Part shown: piece by piece, positions 23,570 through 31,180 of the stretch
Layout: each line of letters starts with the position of its first letter
Numbering within the stretch: position 1 is the stretch's first letter
NCBI RefSeq assembly: GCF_001648775.1
Contig: NZ_LVEJ01000020.1
Location: 1 to 34,530, forward strand
Origin: Pseudomonas fluorescens
Lineage (GTDB): Bacteria; Pseudomonadota; Gammaproteobacteria; Pseudomonadales; Pseudomonadaceae
Direction of reading: 5' to 3'
DNA length: 34,530 nucleotides
Translations under genes and position numbers: made by a program
Notes under the pieces: model-generated
What the model saw: the letters and a program-made list of their open reading frames with translations, nothing else
Database searches by the model: none
What the model was told of the DNA's origin: nothing

Positions 23570-24367
23570 ATGAACGCGCTCGCTACGCAGTTTCACCAGT
23601 TGCACCAGCAAGGCCTGTTGATTCTGACCAATGTCGCCGACGCCACCGGTGCGCGACTGGTCGAGCACCTGGGCGGTAAAGCCGTGGCCACCAGCAGTGC
23701 GGCGGTGGCCTGGGCTCACGGGTATCCGGACGGCAACGCCCTGCCCCTTGACCGTCTGGTGTCGACAGTGGAATCCATCGCGCGGGTGATCAGCGTGCCG
23801 TTGACTGTGGACGTCGAGGCCGGTTATTCCGATGACCTCGGGCGCGTGGCGGAAGTGCTGGAGGCGGTGATCGCGGCGGGTGCCGTGGGGATCAATATCG
23901 AGGACGGTTCTGCGGATCCCGAGTTGCTCGCGCGCAAGATCGAAGTGGCGCGACAGGTTGCCAACAAGCGCGAGGTGCAGCTGTTCATCAATGCGCGCAC
24001 CGATGTCTATCTGAAAAGCCTTGTGCCGGCCGAGGATCGCGTTGCCGAAACCCTGCGTCGTGCGGCTCTGTATCAAGCGGCTGGGGCTGATGGTTTGTTT
24101 GCGGCGGGCGTCACCTCGGCCTATGAAATCGAGGCCATCTGCAAGGGCACTGCGCTGCCAGTCAATGTCCTTGGTTTCGCTTGCCTGCCTTCGCCTGAAG
24201 AACTGCAAGCGCTTGGCGTGCGCCGCTTGAGCGCGGGTTCCGGCATCGCCGAATTCCTCTATGGCGCCATGGGCGGGCTGGTGAAAAGCTTTCTGGCCAG
24301 CGGCAAACTCGATACCCATGACCTCAAGGCGTTCACCTACGGCGAGGTCAACGGTTTGCTGAAATAA
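23570..24367 (+). CDS. isocitrate lyase/PEP mutase family protein
   Basis: A 265-residue (beta/alpha)8 barrel of the PEP mutase/isocitrate lyase superfamily. Characteristic metal-site segments are visible: TVDVEAGY (about residues 78-85), GINIEDGS (about 108-115) and INARTDVY (about 140-147). The catalytic KKCGH-type loop of isocitrate and methylisocitrate lyases is missing, so it is neither of these. It may be a C-C or P-C lyase on a small carboxylate. AAGAAGGATTTTTG provides its ribosome site. It lies between ada (32 bases upstream) and the glycosylase (one base downstream), in what looks like one operon, which is unexpected for a metabolic enzyme. Confidence 0.88.
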   Translation: MNALATQFHQLHQQGLLILTNVADATGARLVEHLGGKAVATSSAAVAWAHGYPDGNALPLDRLVSTVESIARVISVPLTVDVEAGYSDDLGRVAEVLEAVIAAGAVGINIEDGSADPELLARKIEVARQVANKREVQLFINARTDVYLKSLVPAEDRVAETLRRAALYQAAGADGLFAAGVTSAYEIEAICKGTALPVNVLGFACLPSPEELQALGVRRLSAGSGIAEFLYGAMGGLVKSFLASGKLDTHDLKAFTYGEVNGLLK

Positions 24368-24368
24368 C

Positions 24369-24998
24369 ATGCCTGATGCCTATCAAGCGGCCAGCGAGTT
24401 TCTGGCCGCGCTTGATGCGGACTGGCAGCGCCATATCGCAACGGTCGGCCCGTGCCTGCATCAACCGCATCCGGCGCGTGATCCGTATGAATCGCTGGTG
24501 CGGGCGATTGCTTATCAGCAACTGCATGCCAAGGCCGGGGATGCGATTGTCGGGCGCTTGGTCGGGTTGTTTGCTGGGCAGTCGTTTCCGCGTCCCGAGC
24601 AGGTCCTTGCGACGGATTTCGAGCGCATGCGCAGTTGCGGGTTTTCCGCGGGCAAGATTGCGACGATTCAGGGGATCGCTCAGGCGACGCTGGACGGCGT
24701 GGTGCCGGATCACGCCACGGCGTTGGCGATGGACGATGAGGCGTTGATCGAGCGTTTGGTCAGCCTGCGCGGGGTGGGTCGCTGGACGGTGGAGATGTTG
24801 CTGATTTACAGCCTGGAGCGCATGGATATTCTGCCGGCGGATGACTTTGGCGTGCGTGAGGGGTATCGGCGGTTGAAGGGGTTGGAGGTGCTGCCGACGC
24901 GCAGGCAGATGGTTGAGATTGGGTTGGGGTGGAGCCCTTATCGGACGGTGGCGGCGTGGTATTTGTGGCGGGTGCCAAAACCGTTGCCCTCACCCTAG
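24369..24998 (+). CDS. DNA-3-methyladenine glycosylase, AlkA/Mag type
   Basis: A 209-residue helix-hairpin-helix glycosylase that removes alkylated purines such as 3-methyladenine. The hairpin LVSLRGVGRWTVEMLLIYSL (about residues 132-151) is followed by the catalytic aspartate in ILPADDFGV. It lacks the N-terminal domain of E. coli AlkA, as in the shorter Mag-type enzymes. The start follows the stop of the preceding gene by one base, so translation is coupled. The last codons (PLPSP and the TAG stop) are made by the end of a long inverted-repeat element, so the natural C terminus has probably been replaced by repeat sequence. Together with Ada it forms an alkylation-repair operon. Confidence 0.93.
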   Translation: MPDAYQAASEFLAALDADWQRHIATVGPCLHQPHPARDPYESLVRAIAYQQLHAKAGDAIVGRLVGLFAGQSFPRPEQVLATDFERMRSCGFSAGKIATIQGIAQATLDGVVPDHATALAMDDEALIERLVSLRGVGRWTVEMLLIYSLERMDILPADDFGVREGYRRLKGLEVLPTRRQMVEIGLGWSPYRTVAAWYLWRVPKPLPSP

Positions 24999-25299
24999 CC
25001 CTCTCCCAAAGGTAGAGGGGACTGATTGGGGGATATTGGGGATTTACGCCGACTTGAAATAGCGTCTGTGAATCCATGATTGCCAAGACTTCTCAATTCC
25101 ATGATCGCCCTAGACCTCTCCCAGAGGGAGAGAGGATTGATTGGGGGAGATTGGGGGTTTACGCCGACCTGAAATAGCGTGGGTGAATCCATGATCGCCG
25201 AGGGTTAAAACCATAATCGACTCGATTTTTCAGGTCGATGTTTAACGCAAGACACCTCGGTCGGCCCCCTCTCCCTCTGGGAGAGGGCTGGGGTGAGGG
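24987..25299. repeat. long inverted-repeat element, copy 2 (with internal duplication)
   Basis: Bounded by CCCTCACCCTAGCCCTCTCC at the left and GAGAGGGCTGGGGTGAGGG at the right, like the copies at 6073 and 28575. Inside, a segment of 84 bases at 25001-25084 is repeated at 25116-25199 with a few changes. Both hold TTTACGCCGAC, TGAAATAGCGT and GTGAATCCATGAT. The left end overlaps the last four codons and the stop of the glycosylase gene, and the right end stops nine bases before the stop codon of the binding-protein gene. No gene is present in this 309-base gap. Confidence 0.85.
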
Positions 25300-25307
25300 T
25301 CAGTTTT

Positions 25308-26405
25308 TCACAGCCCGGACTTCAACCGGCTGAACGCCCGAATCAGCGCCCGATTGAACGCCTTGCCATTGTCATTCTTGCTGTACAACGTGGCCCTGAC
25401 GCCGGCCGAGGGATACGTCCCCGGATCATTACGTATCGCGGCATCGACCAACCCATCCGCCGCCGTGATCGCATTGGCGTAATGAATGGTGTCGGTGATC
25501 GGCGCAATCACCTGCGGCGTCATCAAATAATCCATCAATGCCAACCCGGCCTCTGGATGCGGCGCGTCCTTGGGCACCACCATCGCATCAAACCAGATCA
25601 ACGTGCCCTCTTTCGGAATCCGATAACTCAGCGTGAACGGCTTCTTCGCCGCCTCAGCCTGCCCCGCCGCGATGGCGACGTTGCCGTTCCACGACATCGC
25701 CACGCAGGTGTTGCCATTGGCCAGATCGCTGATGTTCAGGTCGTTGTCGAAATAACGAATGTATGGGCGGATCTTCGCCAGTTGCTGCTCGGCGAGTTTC
25801 AAGTCATCGAGGTTCTGTCGATTGATGTCCAGCCCCATGTACTTCATGACGGCAGCGAATACTTCGTTGGGATCGTTGAGCAGACTCACCCCGCAATCAG
25901 CGAATTTCGAAACCACCGCCGGATCGAACAACATCGCCCAACTGTCCGTCGGCGCATCCGGCAAACGTTGCTTGATCGCCTCTTCCTGATACCCCACGCC
26001 AGTGGTGCCCCAGGCGTAAATCCCGGCGTAACGATTACCCGGATCGAACACGGCCATATGCTGGCGAAACTCTTCACCGACCCCGGCAAAGTGCGGCACT
26101 CGGGCCTTGTCCAACGGCTGGATGGCGCCGCTTTCGATGGCCCGCGACAGGTGCTGCCCTGCAGTCAGCACCAAGTCATATCCGCTGCGCCCGGTGAGCA
26201 GTTTGGTCTCGACGGTTTCCAGCGAATCAAAATGATCGGCGACTACGTGAATGCCGGTTTGCGCCTCGAAATTCTTCAGCGTATCCGGCGCCAGGTACTC
26301 GCCCCAGATGTACAGATTAACCACCGGTTTCGCGCTGTCGGCAGCCTGCACACACAAGGGTGCAAGCACCAGCAATAACGCTTGAGTCAGTTTGTGCAGG
26401 CGCAT
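25308..26405 (-). CDS. periplasmic polyamine-binding protein, PotF/SpuD-like
   Basis: A 365-residue periplasmic binding protein of the putrescine/spermidine ABC transporter type. A Sec signal peptide is clear (MRLHKL... ending LCVQAAD, about 22 residues). Typical motifs are NLYIWGEYLAPDTLKNFEAQTG, YDLVLTAGQHLSRAI, MSWNGNVAIA and PKEGTLIWFDAMVVP, which line the polyamine site in PotF. The ATG at 26405 lies two bases after the stop of the agmatine deiminase-like gene, so the two are co-translated. No permease or ATPase genes are adjacent; it must use a transporter encoded elsewhere or act as a sensor. The ligand is probably agmatine or putrescine, by context. Confidence 0.91.
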   Translation of the reverse strand: MRLHKLTQALLLVLAPLCVQAADSAKPVVNLYIWGEYLAPDTLKNFEAQTGIHVVADHFDSLETVETKLLTGRSGYDLVLTAGQHLSRAIESGAIQPLDKARVPHFAGVGEEFRQHMAVFDPGNRYAGIYAWGTTGVGYQEEAIKQRLPDAPTDSWAMLFDPAVVSKFADCGVSLLNDPNEVFAAVMKYMGLDINRQNLDDLKLAEQQLAKIRPYIRYFDNDLNISDLANGNTCVAMSWNGNVAIAAGQAEAAKKPFTLSYRIPKEGTLIWFDAMVVPKDAPHPEAGLALMDYLMTPQVIAPITDTIHYANAITAADGLVDAAIRNDPGTYPSAGVRATLYSKNDNGKAFNRALIRAFSRLKSGL

Positions 26406-26407
26406 GC

Positions 26408-27523
26408 TCAGGCTCCCTTTTTCAGGCCGGCGTATTGCGGCATGGTGATGCACGCGACGTTGCCGCCGCCGAGAAGGATCTCCCGGGAGTTTTCGATGCC
26501 GACGATTTTGTGCTGCGGGAACAGTTCGGCCAGCGTCGCCATCGCCACTTGATCGTTGCGATCACCAAACAGCGGCACGACGATCGAGCTATTACCGGCG
26601 TAGTAGTTGATGTACGACGCGCAGATTTTCGTGCCGGCCTGACGGGTGTGGGTGCTGTCCTGCTGATCGAGGCCGTCGGCTTCTTCGGCGGTCCACTCCA
26701 GTACGTCCGGTTGTGGCAGTTTGTGTACGGTCAGCTCGCGCCCCCGGCTGTCGCGGGTGCTGCGCAGGATGTCGTAGGCCTCTTGGTAAATCTCCCACTG
26801 CGGATCGTCGCGGTTGTCAGTCCATTGCAACACCACTTCGCCCGGACGGACGAAACACGCGAGGTCGTCGACATGGCCATCGGTTTCGTCGAATTTGCAG
26901 CCGCGTGGCAGCCAGATCACTTGTTCGGCACCGAGGTAATCGGTGAGCCGGCGGGTAACTTCGTCCTTGCCCAGATGCTGGTTGCGATTGCGGTTGAGCA
27001 GGCATTGTTCGGTGGTGAGAATGCTGCCCTGGCCATCGCTCTGGATGCCGCCGAGTTCAGCAATCAGCGGCGCGCGGTAACGGTCGAAACGCTCGATTTC
27101 GAGGATCTTGCTGGCGATCTGGTCGTCCTTGTCCCACGGGTAATAGAGGCCGCCGTCGAGGCCGCCATAGGCGTTGAACTCGAAGTCGACGCCACGCACT
27201 TCACCACTTTGATCGTTGACCACAAAGCATGGGCCGCTGTCGCGGAACCAGGTGTCGTTGCAGGTCATCTCGACCACGCGCACTTGCGGCGGCAACTGCC
27301 GGCGCGCCGTGGCGAACTGCGCGGCAGAGACGCACACAGTGACCGGTTCGCTGTGGGAGATGGCGGTGACGATCTGCACCCAGACTTTCTGCGCCGGTTT
27401 GGCGCCGTTGCGCCAGACGTCGGTGCGCTCCGGCCAGCCGAGCCAGCAACCGGATTTGGCTTCGAATTCGCCGGGCAGACGGAAACCGTCGTGTTTAGGG
27501 GTGGAGTCGAGCAAACGTGCCAT
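26408..27523 (-). CDS. agmatine deiminase-like protein (divergent)
   Basis: A 371-residue member of the agmatine deiminase family, which turns agmatine into N-carbamoylputrescine. Candidate catalytic residues are all present: Asp95 (NDTWFRDSGP), Glu156, His217 and Asp219 (DGHVDD) and the nucleophile Cys358 (GGGNVACI). Two usually constant motifs differ from what I remember of canonical AguA: EGGSIHVDG reads ELGGIQSDG, and GGGNIHC reads GGGNVAC. It may be a second paralogue with altered substrate preference. No N-carbamoylputrescine amidase gene (aguB) is next to it. The start at 27523 fits the conserved N terminus LLDSTPKHDGF. A LysR-type regulator gene lies upstream on the same strand. Confidence 0.88.
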   Translation of the reverse strand: MARLLDSTPKHDGFRLPGEFEAKSGCWLGWPERTDVWRNGAKPAQKVWVQIVTAISHSEPVTVCVSAAQFATARRQLPPQVRVVEMTCNDTWFRDSGPCFVVNDQSGEVRGVDFEFNAYGGLDGGLYYPWDKDDQIASKILEIERFDRYRAPLIAELGGIQSDGQGSILTTEQCLLNRNRNQHLGKDEVTRRLTDYLGAEQVIWLPRGCKFDETDGHVDDLACFVRPGEVVLQWTDNRDDPQWEIYQEAYDILRSTRDSRGRELTVHKLPQPDVLEWTAEEADGLDQQDSTHTRQAGTKICASYINYYAGNSSIVVPLFGDRNDQVAMATLAELFPQHKIVGIENSREILLGGGNVACITMPQYAGLKKGA

Positions 27524-27611
27524 GGTCAAACCTCGTCTTCGCGATGGGATTGGAATGACCACAGGCTAAGGGCGCACGCAGCACGCCCGCCAACGATGAT
27601 TATTGTGGAAC

Positions 27612-27625
27612 AGTTGAATTCAACT
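27612..27625 (-). promoter_or_regulatory. perfect palindrome upstream of the agmatine deiminase-like gene
   Basis: AGTTGAATTCAACT is a perfect 14-base palindrome three bases past the LysR stop codon and 88 bases upstream of the agmatine deiminase-like start. It is a good candidate operator, possibly for the adjacent LysR protein. Confidence 0.45.
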
Positions 27626-27627
27626 CA

Positions 27628-28512
27628 TCAATCAGCCAGTTGATCGTTGAACCATTCGAGCATTTGCGCCACCGCCGGGCGCTCCAGCCGCAGCCGCTCG
27701 CAAACCAGCGCGTATTGGCCGAGCGCGGTCATGCTGGAAGCGAATGGGCGCACCAGACGGCCAGATTGCAGGTCTTCCTGCGCGGTGAGGTTGTCGCCCA
27801 TGGCCACGCCCTGCCCTTGCGCCGCTGCTTCCAGCGCGAGGCCGGCGTGGGCGAAATACAATTGCCGTTGCGGGCGTTGATCACCCGCGTGGCTGGTCAG
27901 CCAGGCGGTCCAGGTCTTGCCGTCCTGATCGTCGTGCAACAGGCAGTGGCGGGCCAGATCCCTGGGTGTTTTCAAGGTGCCCTGATTGAACAGGCCCGGG
28001 CTGCACACCGGGAAGAATTGCAGATCGGGCAGTGGCCGAACGAAGTAGGCGCTGCTGTCCACCGGTCCGGTGCCGTAGGTGATGGCCAGATCGATGTCTT
28101 CGCCGGGGCCCGTGGCGTCGATCGGTTGTTCGTAGAGGTGCAAGGTGATGTGCGGGTAGCGTGCATAGAAATCGGTGAGGCGACTCATCAGCCACTTTTG
28201 CGCAAGTTCCGCGGTGACGGCCAGCCTGAGCACGGCCAGCGAGGATGGATCGCGCAGCTCATCGCAGGCCTCGCCGATCAGTTCGAAGGCTTGCTGCAGG
28301 CTTTGCATCAGGCGTCCGGCGGCGATGGTCGGGCGAATCTGGCGGCCTTCGCGGATGAACAGCGAGACGCCGAGTTGTTCTTCGAGCTGGCGGATTTGAT
28401 GGCTGACGGCGCTGTCGGTGACGCACAGTTCAGCGGCTGCCCGGCCGAAATGCGCGTGGCGGGCGGCGCATTCGAACGTGCGCAAGGCGGCCAGTGAGGG
28501 AAGTCGTCGCAT
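27628..28512 (-). CDS. LysR family regulator, GcvA-like
   Basis: A 294-residue LysR-type regulator. The N-terminal winged helix (residues 1-65) has SLAALRTFECAARHAHFGRAAAELCVTDSAVSHQIRQLEEQLGVSLF, resembling the GcvA/AmpR group. The rest is a two-lobed periplasmic-binding-like effector domain. It lies 104 bases upstream of the agmatine deiminase-like gene and on the same strand, unlike the usual divergent layout, so read-through or a promoter within the gap may drive the polyamine genes. I start it at the ATG at 28512 (MRRLPSL), where LysR similarity begins; an in-frame ATG at 28539 is possible. Effector unknown, perhaps agmatine or a polyamine. Confidence 0.9.
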   Translation of the reverse strand: MRRLPSLAALRTFECAARHAHFGRAAAELCVTDSAVSHQIRQLEEQLGVSLFIREGRQIRPTIAAGRLMQSLQQAFELIGEACDELRDPSSLAVLRLAVTAELAQKWLMSRLTDFYARYPHITLHLYEQPIDATGPGEDIDLAITYGTGPVDSSAYFVRPLPDLQFFPVCSPGLFNQGTLKTPRDLARHCLLHDDQDGKTWTAWLTSHAGDQRPQRQLYFAHAGLALEAAAQGQGVAMGDNLTAQEDLQSGRLVRPFASSMTALGQYALVCERLRLERPAVAQMLEWFNDQLAD

Positions 28513-28574
28513 GGGAGGTGGTCCGTTTTTTTTGGTCATGCTGACTGGGCCGGCGGTCGGCGTCCAGCCCGTTG

Positions 28575-28750
28575 CCCTCACCCCAGCCCTCTCCCGGAGG
28601 GAGAGGGGGCCGACCGAGGTGTCTGGCGTGAAACATCGACCTGAAAAATCCGGTCGATTATGGATTCAACAAAACAGGTTCAGGTCGGCGTACCTCTTCA
28701 ATATCCCACGGTCAGTCCCCTCTCCCTCTGGGAGAGGGTTAGGGTGAGGG
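28575..28750. repeat. long inverted-repeat element, copy 3
   Basis: Ends CCCTCACCCCAGCCCTCTCC and GAGAGGGTTAGGGTGAGGGG are inverted, as in the copies at 6073 and 24987. The core contains GACCTGAAAAATCC and, inverted, TTCAGGTCGGCGTA. This fills most of the gap of 381 bases between the divergent LysR and DoxX genes. Promoters must lie at its flanks (28513-28574 and 28751-28893); I see no clear boxes. Confidence 0.82.
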
Positions 28751-28893
28751 GCTTTTGACTGTATCGCACTGTATCCCCGAAGCCGCAGACACACCAACAG
28801 CACAATCCCCCACCCCGCCGACACACCCCCGATACACCCCAACGCTGAAATGACCCGGTCGATTCACCTTGCCCCATCCACCGGAGAGATACC

Positions 28894-29409
28894 ATGACCA
28901 CCCCCTTCTCAACCGCCATCAAAGGCCTGCACCTGAACCTCGACCGCGCCGGCACCTGGCTCGCCCCTCTGACGCTGCGTCTGTTCATCGCCTGGGAATT
29001 CTTCGAGTCCGGCCTGGAGAAATTCAATGGGCAGAACTGGTTCGAAGACATTCAGGACAGATTCCCCTTCCCGTTCGATCACCTGCCAGCGACGCTGAAC
29101 TGGGAGTTGTCGATGTGGGCCGAGCTGATCTGCGCCCTGGCAATTCTGATCGGCATCGGCACGCGCCTCTCAGCGATTTCGCTGATCGTGGTCACCGTCG
29201 TCGCCACTGCCGCCGTGCACTGGCCTGCGGACTGGTCGACGCTGAGCGAACTGGCGCAGGGCTATGCGATCACCAACAAGGGTTTCGGCAATTTCAAGCT
29301 ACCGGCGATTTACCTGGCCGCGTTGCTGCCGCTGGTATTCGCCGGGGCCGGCAAGTTGAGTGTTGATGCGTGGCTGGCGCGGGTGTTCTGGAACAGAAGC
29401 ACCCGCTGA
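28894..29409 (+). CDS. DoxX family membrane protein
   Basis: A 171-residue inner-membrane protein of the DoxX family, with about four hydrophobic segments (residues about 22-38, 70-92, 95-110 and 135-155). It contains LRLFIAWEFFESGLEKFNGQNWF, a recognisable DoxX start (helix, then a loop with GLEKF). Function is uncertain; members have been linked to oxidative stress or thiosulphate oxidation, but with no catalytic motif to check here. GGAGAGATACC gives the ribosome site. Its stop is three bases from the stop of the convergent L,D-transpeptidase gene. Confidence 0.9.
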   Translation: MTTPFSTAIKGLHLNLDRAGTWLAPLTLRLFIAWEFFESGLEKFNGQNWFEDIQDRFPFPFDHLPATLNWELSMWAELICALAILIGIGTRLSAISLIVVTVVATAAVHWPADWSTLSELAQGYAITNKGFGNFKLPAIYLAALLPLVFAGAGKLSVDAWLARVFWNRSTR

Positions 29410-29412
29410 GGC

Positions 29413-31029
29413 TCAATGCGCCCGATCCAGTCCCGCCAGCAAGGCACTGTCACGGCTGTAGATGTCCGGCGCGTAACGCACGCGGCCAGCACTGTCGACC
29501 TGCACGGTCCAGTAGGTCATCAGGATCGGCACCGGCGCCGACAAGCGAAATTCGTGGGTGGTGCCGGTGGCGAGCAAGGTCTCGGTACGGGCCTTTTCCG
29601 CCGGGCTCAGGAGCAGATCGCGCAGTTGCATCGGGTGCTCGACCCGCACGCAGCCGGAGCTGAATGCGCGCGGGCCCTTGTCGAACAGCGCCTTGCTCGG
29701 CGTGTCGTGCAGGTACACCGAGAACGGGTTGGGGAAGCGGATGACCATCTGCCCCAACGGATTACGCGGCCCGGCATCCTGGCGCAGGAGGATGTTGCCG
29801 GGGTTGTCCCAATCGATGTCCGCGGCGGCCAGTGGCTGGCCGTTGGCGTCGAGCACTTGCAGATTCTGTCGGCTGAGGAAGGTCTGGTCCTTGCGGATCG
29901 CCGGCAGTTTGTCTTCCTTCCAGATGGTGGGCGGTACCGTCCATGTCGGATTGAGGGTCAGACGCGTCACGCGGGATTTCAGCAACGGTGTCTGGCGTTC
30001 GGCGCGACCGACTTGAGTGCGCGTTTGCCAAACCGCCTGACCGCCCTGATACAGGGTCAGTTCGGCGGCGGCAACGTTGACCAGCAAACCATCGGGTTCC
30101 ATGTCCTGGGCCAGCCAGCGGAAACGTTCGAGGTTGACCCGCAGCTGCTCGCGGCGAGCCAGCGGACTGATGTTGAGTTCGGTAATCGTCCCCGGCCCGA
30201 CCACACCGTCAGCCTGCAGCGAATGGTTGGCCTGAAAACTCTTCACCGCTTCCACCAGCACACCATCGTAGGCGTTGTCAGGGGTGCCAATGAGGTGGGT
30301 CAGATAGCCTTCGTTGTACAGACGCTGAGCCAGTTCCGGCACGCGCTTGTCTTCCATTGCCGGGCGCAGCAACGGGCCGTTGCCGACGGCCTGCCACTGC
30401 GGCAAGGCTTTCAGGCGTTGCGCGGCATACAGATGACGCAGGTTTTGATATTGCGCCAGACGCGGACGAGCCAGATCGAACGCCGCTGCGATGTCGTGCA
30501 TGCCCGGCACAGCGATGGCGAGTAATTCAGCCTGACGGTCGCGCGGCGCTTCATCGGCATGCCACAGCGGTTCGAAGTGCGATTGCAGCAGGCGCCCGTA
30601 ATGCAGGTCTTGCAGGGCCTGGAGGTAGTTGCGGCTGATGTCGATGTCGGCACACAACTCGCCGTCCTGCGGCGCCGAGGTCGCGACCGGATAACGTTTT
30701 GGATTGAGGCCATCGTCGGCCAACAACTGCAATTGTGCTTGCAAGACCGGCAATTGTGCGGACTCACTTGCCCACACCGGCATCCAGTCCTGTTGCGCGT
30801 AGAAGGCCTGCAACTGCGTCAACGCCGGGCCGTTGAGGTGCGCGGCAATCGCCGGGCACGACTGCGGCAAACTGATCAACACCGCTTGCAGCGGACTCTG
30901 CGGCTCGACCGGCATTTCGGCCGGTGGCGTTGGCAGTGTCTCCAGCGGCGGCAGCGGCTCATCGGCACAAGCGACAAACGGCGCAGCGAGCAAACAAATG
31001 CTCAAGTAGCATGCGTACTTTTTGAACAA
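29413..31029 (-). CDS. L,D-transpeptidase, YcbB/LdtD-like
   Basis: A 538-residue cell-wall enzyme that forms 3-3 (meso-DAP to meso-DAP) crosslinks in peptidoglycan. Signal peptide at residues 1-22 (VACADEP at the end). A helical N-terminal region of about 300 residues includes a peptidoglycan-binding domain (AQRLYNEGY...SFQANHSLQADGVVGPGTITELN, about 240-300). The YkuD domain follows with HDTPSKALFDKGPRAFSSGCVRVEHP, placing the catalytic cysteine at 460. The start codon is TTG at 31029, supported by GGAG eight bases upstream; no in-frame ATG gives a better start. It is divergent from a second L,D-transpeptidase gene across a 151-base gap. Confidence 0.93.
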   Translation of the reverse strand: MFKKYACYLSICLLAAPFVACADEPLPPLETLPTPPAEMPVEPQSPLQAVLISLPQSCPAIAAHLNGPALTQLQAFYAQQDWMPVWASESAQLPVLQAQLQLLADDGLNPKRYPVATSAPQDGELCADIDISRNYLQALQDLHYGRLLQSHFEPLWHADEAPRDRQAELLAIAVPGMHDIAAAFDLARPRLAQYQNLRHLYAAQRLKALPQWQAVGNGPLLRPAMEDKRVPELAQRLYNEGYLTHLIGTPDNAYDGVLVEAVKSFQANHSLQADGVVGPGTITELNISPLARREQLRVNLERFRWLAQDMEPDGLLVNVAAAELTLYQGGQAVWQTRTQVGRAERQTPLLKSRVTRLTLNPTWTVPPTIWKEDKLPAIRKDQTFLSRQNLQVLDANGQPLAAADIDWDNPGNILLRQDAGPRNPLGQMVIRFPNPFSVYLHDTPSKALFDKGPRAFSSGCVRVEHPMQLRDLLLSPAEKARTETLLATGTTHEFRLSAPVPILMTYWTVQVDSAGRVRYAPDIYSRDSALLAGLDRAH

Positions 31030-31180
31030 CTGCTTTACTCCAATCCATGGCCGTCTAGATGATGGCCAACCTTACATCAGGTGCGCTGAACAGTCAGGCT
31101 CGATCAACGGGCTTGCGGGTATTGACTGGGAGTCAGGAGCCAAAGTGCCAACTAAGTAGCAAGTGAGGACACTTTATAAA

